From: Dehalococcoidia bacterium
Lineage (GTDB): Bacteria > Chloroflexota > Dehalococcoidia > Dehalococcoidales > CSSed11-197
Assembly (NCBI GenBank): GCA_003552785.1
Contig: PUOQ01000054.1
Location: 1-16,592 of the forward strand
DNA length: 16,592 nt
Direction of reading: 5' to 3'
Positions 14,386 through 16,592 of the stretch are shown here, in pieces. Under the pieces are notes generated by a model. It was not told where the DNA came from, did no database searches, and saw only the letters and a list, made by a program, of their open reading frames with translations. The first letter of the stretch is position 1. Every line of letters begins with the position of its first letter. A program made the position numbers and the translations under genes.

Positions 14386-16287
14386 TTATGGACCTGCACT
14401 CAGGGATTGCTTATTTAAAGGCGTTATTTCAGTTTCAAAATCAGCACCAAACAATTTCAGGGCCTGGTCAAAGATGCCCTGGCTGTCGAGCTGGAGGGCC
14501 TTGCGTAAAAGTTCCGGGGCGCCATGCTGAACAAAATCATCACCGAGGCTTAATTGATCCAGTCGGGCATTAGTATTATGTAAAGTTTGTGCAATTATGC
14601 TCCCCAACCCCCCAAACAAAACGTTTTCCTCTACCACCAGTACTCTGCCGGTGGCAGATGCAGCACGGGTAATAAGCTGTTCATCCAGCGGTTTAACAAA
14701 ACGGCAGTTTATCACGCCGGCATCAACATCGTTGAGCTCAAGCATTTCAGCTGCCTTCAATGCAGGCAACACTGTAGTTCCGGTAGCTATTATTGTCAGA
14801 TCTTTTCCGGGTTTCAATTCTTCTGAAGATCCTATTTCAATAAAGGCCGGGTTAGTGCTTAAGGCAACTCCATAACCGCAACCCCTGGGGTATCTCACCG
14901 CCATCGGCCGTCCTGAGTTTATAGCAGTGTACATTAGATCCTGAAGCTCGCCTTCGTCTTTGGGTGCGGAAACAACCATGTTGGGTATCAGGCTTAAATA
15001 AGAAAGATCAAGCGCTCCCTGGTGGGTTTTACCGTCCTCCCCCACAATGCCGGCACGGTCTATTGCAAAAGTAACCGGCAGTTTCTGGAGGCATACATCG
15101 TGAACAATCTGATCGAAGGACCTTTGGAGAAAGGTGGAGTATATGGCCACTACCGGTTTGTATCCCTGTGTTGCCAGACCGGCCGCAAAAGTAACCGCGT
15201 GTTGCTCGCATATGCCAACATCTATAACACGTTCCGGAAACGCTTCCTGAATGGCGCTGAGACTGTTTCCTTCAGGCATGGCTGCTGTGATAATAACGAC
15301 TTTGCTATCATTCTTCATAACCTGAAGGCAGGTGTCTGCAAAAACCTTACTGTAACTGGGAGCAGATTGCTTTTTATTGCCGGAAGGAGACAGCCCGTGA
15401 AAACAAATTGAATCATCTTCAGCAGGGCCATAGCCCTTGCCCTTGGTTGTTATCAAGTGCAATAATACGGGTTTTCGATTATATCCACGAGCATAGGTCA
15501 GCGCTTTCTCAACTTCATCTATCTTGTGGCCGTTAACCGGGCCCATATAGGTAAACCCGAACTCCTCCCACAGCCGGGTGGGCATTATGAGGCCTTTTAT
15601 GCCGCTTTTTAGCCGCTGCGCCAGTTTGTACCAGAAACTGGAAAAAGGAATTGCCCTGATGAACTGCTGGCCTCGTGCCATAGCTCGGTCGTAGTTGTGG
15701 GTGAATCTAACCTTGTCCAGTAACCTGGCGATAGACCCTACCGAAGGGGATATCGACATTCCATTGTCATTTAAAATGACTATTATGTTGGAGCCAAGTT
15801 GGCTGGCATTATTTATGGCTTCAAGTGCCATTCCACCACCTATAGAACCATCGCCAATAACCGCCAGTACATGGTAATTATCACCTGAAAGGTCTCGTGC
15901 TTTAGCCATTCCAAGTGCTGCAGAGATCGAGGTAGAAGCGTGCCCGGTTCCAAAGTGGTCATGTTCACTTTCTTCACGGTTGGGAAACCCGGAAACGCCC
16001 CCCATTTTCCGCAGTGTGCTGAAACTTTCTTTTCGCCCGGTGATCAGTTTATGAGCATATGCTTGATGCCCGACATCCCATACAATTTTGTCCCTGGGGC
16101 TTTCAAAAACCCGGTGCAGGGCAAGAGTAAGCTCAACTGCCCCAAGGCTGGAAGCCATATGCCCTCCATTGCTGGTTACAACGTTTATCATTTCGTTGCG
16201 TATTTCCTGGGCTAGAGCTTCAAGCTCCTGGGAGGTTAGAGCCTTAATATCAGCAGGCGAATTGACCTTATCCAGTAACCTTGACAT
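14386..16287 (-). CDS. dxs: 1-deoxy-D-xylulose-5-phosphate synthase
   Basis: Thiamine-diphosphate enzyme that condenses pyruvate with glyceraldehyde 3-phosphate, the first and rate-setting step of the MEP isoprenoid route. From the ATG at 16287 it has 633 residues, the normal length. It shows GGHMASSLG (His43), the ThDP motif GDGSIGGGMALEAINN (145-160) closed by ILNDN (171-175), GPVNGHK (249-255), the catalytic Glu361 in CEQHAVTFAAGLA, and STFLQRSFDQI. The transketolase C-domain completes it. The frame stays open for 45 more codons to an ATG at 16422, but that extension (Cys/Ser/Leu-rich) does not resemble a Dxs N-terminus. The chosen ATG lacks a Shine-Dalgarno sequence. A promoter candidate at 16463-16436 implies a leader of about 140 nt. 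It is the first gene of the cluster and ends 69 bp before pgk. Confidence 0.96.
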   Translation of the reverse strand: MSRLLDKVNSPADIKALTSQELEALAQEIRNEMINVVTSNGGHMASSLGAVELTLALHRVFESPRDKIVWDVGHQAYAHKLITGRKESFSTLRKMGGVSGFPNREESEHDHFGTGHASTSISAALGMAKARDLSGDNYHVLAVIGDGSIGGGMALEAINNASQLGSNIIVILNDNGMSISPSVGSIARLLDKVRFTHNYDRAMARGQQFIRAIPFSSFWYKLAQRLKSGIKGLIMPTRLWEEFGFTYMGPVNGHKIDEVEKALTYARGYNRKPVLLHLITTKGKGYGPAEDDSICFHGLSPSGNKKQSAPSYSKVFADTCLQVMKNDSKVVIITAAMPEGNSLSAIQEAFPERVIDVGICEQHAVTFAAGLATQGYKPVVAIYSTFLQRSFDQIVHDVCLQKLPVTFAIDRAGIVGEDGKTHQGALDLSYLSLIPNMVVSAPKDEGELQDLMYTAINSGRPMAVRYPRGCGYGVALSTNPAFIEIGSSEELKPGKDLTIIATGTTVLPALKAAEMLELNDVDAGVINCRFVKPLDEQLITRAASATGRVLVVEENVLFGGLGSIIAQTLHNTNARLDQLSLGDDFVQHGAPELLRKALQLDSQGIFDQALKLFGADFETEITPLNKQSLSAGP

Positions 16288-16339
16288 TATTAGCTGAAAA
16301 GCTGAAGATGCTCGATAGTAGCTTAATACTAGCAGTGAG

Positions 16340-16363
16340 GCCTGAGCGGTGTCAAGCTCAAGC
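16340..16363 (-). promoter_or_regulatory. Stem-loop in the dxs leader
   Basis: On the minus strand GCTTGAGC (16363-16356) pairs with GCTCAGGC (16347-16340) over 8 bp with one G-U and an 8-nt loop. It lies in the roughly 140-nt leader predicted between the promoter candidate and the dxs ATG. No known riboswitch consensus, including the thiamine-pyrophosphate one, was recognised. Confidence 0.3.
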
Positions 16364-16412
16364 TCCCAGTTACTGTAACATTTTAGTAGGCACTTGGATT
16401 GGGATAAAAATA

Positions 16413-16487
16413 TGAGAGACATCCCTTAATCCCTTAGAATACATTCACCAAAAAACAACTCAAAAGGGGTTAAAAGGAGGTCTCTCA
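16413..16487. repeat. Imperfect inverted repeat between dxs and the divergent gene
   Basis: TGAGAGAC (16413-16420) and GTCTCTCA (16480-16487) are perfect 8-bp inverted arms. They extend imperfectly inwards: the arms 16413-16433 and 16466-16487 agree as GGGNTTAARGGANGTCTCTCA with one indel. The right arm contains the AAGGAGG ribosome site and ends one base before the GTG start of the plus-strand gene. The left arm overlaps the predicted start of the dxs transcript. It may be an operator, an end repeat of a mobile element, or a duplicated leader. Confidence 0.4.
16436..16463 (-). promoter_or_regulatory. Promoter candidate for the dxs cluster
   Basis: TTGAGT (16463-16458), a 16-bp spacer, then TATTCT (16441-16436) on the minus strand. 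The opposite strand shows TAGAAT at 16435-16440 in nearly the same place, which could serve as -10 for the divergent gene but lacks a fitting -35. Spacing and match are acceptable but not strong. Confidence 0.4.
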
Positions 16488-16592
16488 GTGGAACGCATAG
16501 AGGAAATGGTAACAAATCTCAATCCCGCAGACTGGGAAAACCAAATATACAATCATATGTGCCAGCAAACCCAGGCTTTGAGCGCATTACTG
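16488..16592 (+). CDS. Unidentified gene, first 35 codons only
   Basis: A GTG at 16488 follows AAGGAGG (16474-16480) with a 7-nt gap, the strongest ribosome site on the plus strand of this window. The frame is open to the window edge. The visible 35 residues begin MERIEEMVTNLNPADWENQIYN when GTG is read as Met, and continue as a helical, Gln-rich stretch (MCQQTQALSALL). There is no signal peptide. This is too short to identify. The style, a short acidic N-terminal helix and then Gln/Leu-rich helices, recalls the starts of some transposases of the ISKra4/ISLre2 kind, and an inverted repeat lies just upstream, but neither point is strong. Confidence 0.65.
   Translation, partial: MERIEEMVTNLNPADWENQIYNHMCQQTQALSALL

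Noticed and set aside
14386..16422. dxs starting at the ATG at 16422
   Set aside because: The extra 45 residues do not resemble a Dxs N-terminus, and the ATG would lie only a few bases from the predicted transcript start. The Met at 16287 fits the family.
16288..16430. Thiamine-pyrophosphate riboswitch before dxs
   Set aside because: Considered because Dxs uses ThDP, but neither conserved TPP-riboswitch core segment is present.
16488..16592. Confident call of a transposase at the right edge
   Set aside because: Only 35 residues are visible and no catalytic motif is included; the upstream inverted repeat alone does not establish an insertion sequence.

Overview
The window is about 45% G+C and reads as a slice of chromosome from an anaerobic bacterium, most likely a Chloroflexota member of the Dehalococcoidia type. 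This is an inference. It rests on LL-diaminopimelate aminotransferase sitting with DapF, MiaA and HflX, on an archaeal-type 2,3-bisphosphoglycerate-independent phosphoglycerate mutase beside PGK, and on an ftsA-ftsZ pair with no surrounding mur/dcw cluster. No rRNA, tRNA, CRISPR array or complete mobile element was seen. No gene-free stretch exceeds 300 bases; the largest are 3152-3407, 1045-1265 and the dxs leader/divergent region (16288-16487).

Layout. (1) 1-2009, plus strand: the 3' part of a glutamate dehydrogenase gene, a terminator-like hairpin, then a lipoprotein of unknown function. (2) 2049-3151, minus strand: a two-gene redox operon (flavin reductase, then Rieske ferredoxin). It converges on the lipoprotein gene at a strong bidirectional hairpin and is preceded by a repeat-rich regulatory region. 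(3) 3408-6032, minus strand: a cell-division operon in the order 74-aa unknown protein, ftsA, ftsZ, with a strong terminator. (4) 6198-6872, plus strand: a DUF5343-type gene, divergent from the division operon across 165 bp that carry two promoter candidates and three copies of a GTCCTAA element. (5) 6901-16287, minus strand: an eight-gene cluster, dxs-pgk-apgM-tpiA-miaA-dapF-dapL-hflX in transcription order. (6) From 16488, plus strand: the first 35 codons of an unidentified gene divergent from dxs.

The large cluster hangs together metabolically. PGK, ApgM and TPI handle lower glycolysis/gluconeogenesis. TPI makes the glyceraldehyde 3-phosphate that DXS condenses with pyruvate to start isoprenoid synthesis, and MiaA uses the isoprenoid product DMAPP to modify tRNA. 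DapL and DapF are consecutive steps to meso-diaminopimelate/lysine. HflX is a ribosome-associated GTPase.

Two genes in this cluster deserve a close look. tpiA carries one in-frame TAG exactly one codon before its catalytic glutamate, with everything after it conserved. apgM has no ATG, GTG or TTG that would include its first metal-binding Asp; its only well-placed initiator is an ATT codon behind a Shine-Dalgarno sequence. Other observations are the shared operator-like repeats between the division operon and the DUF5343 gene, and an FtsZ whose C-terminal peptide is not terminal. I found no clearly new defence or mobile system.
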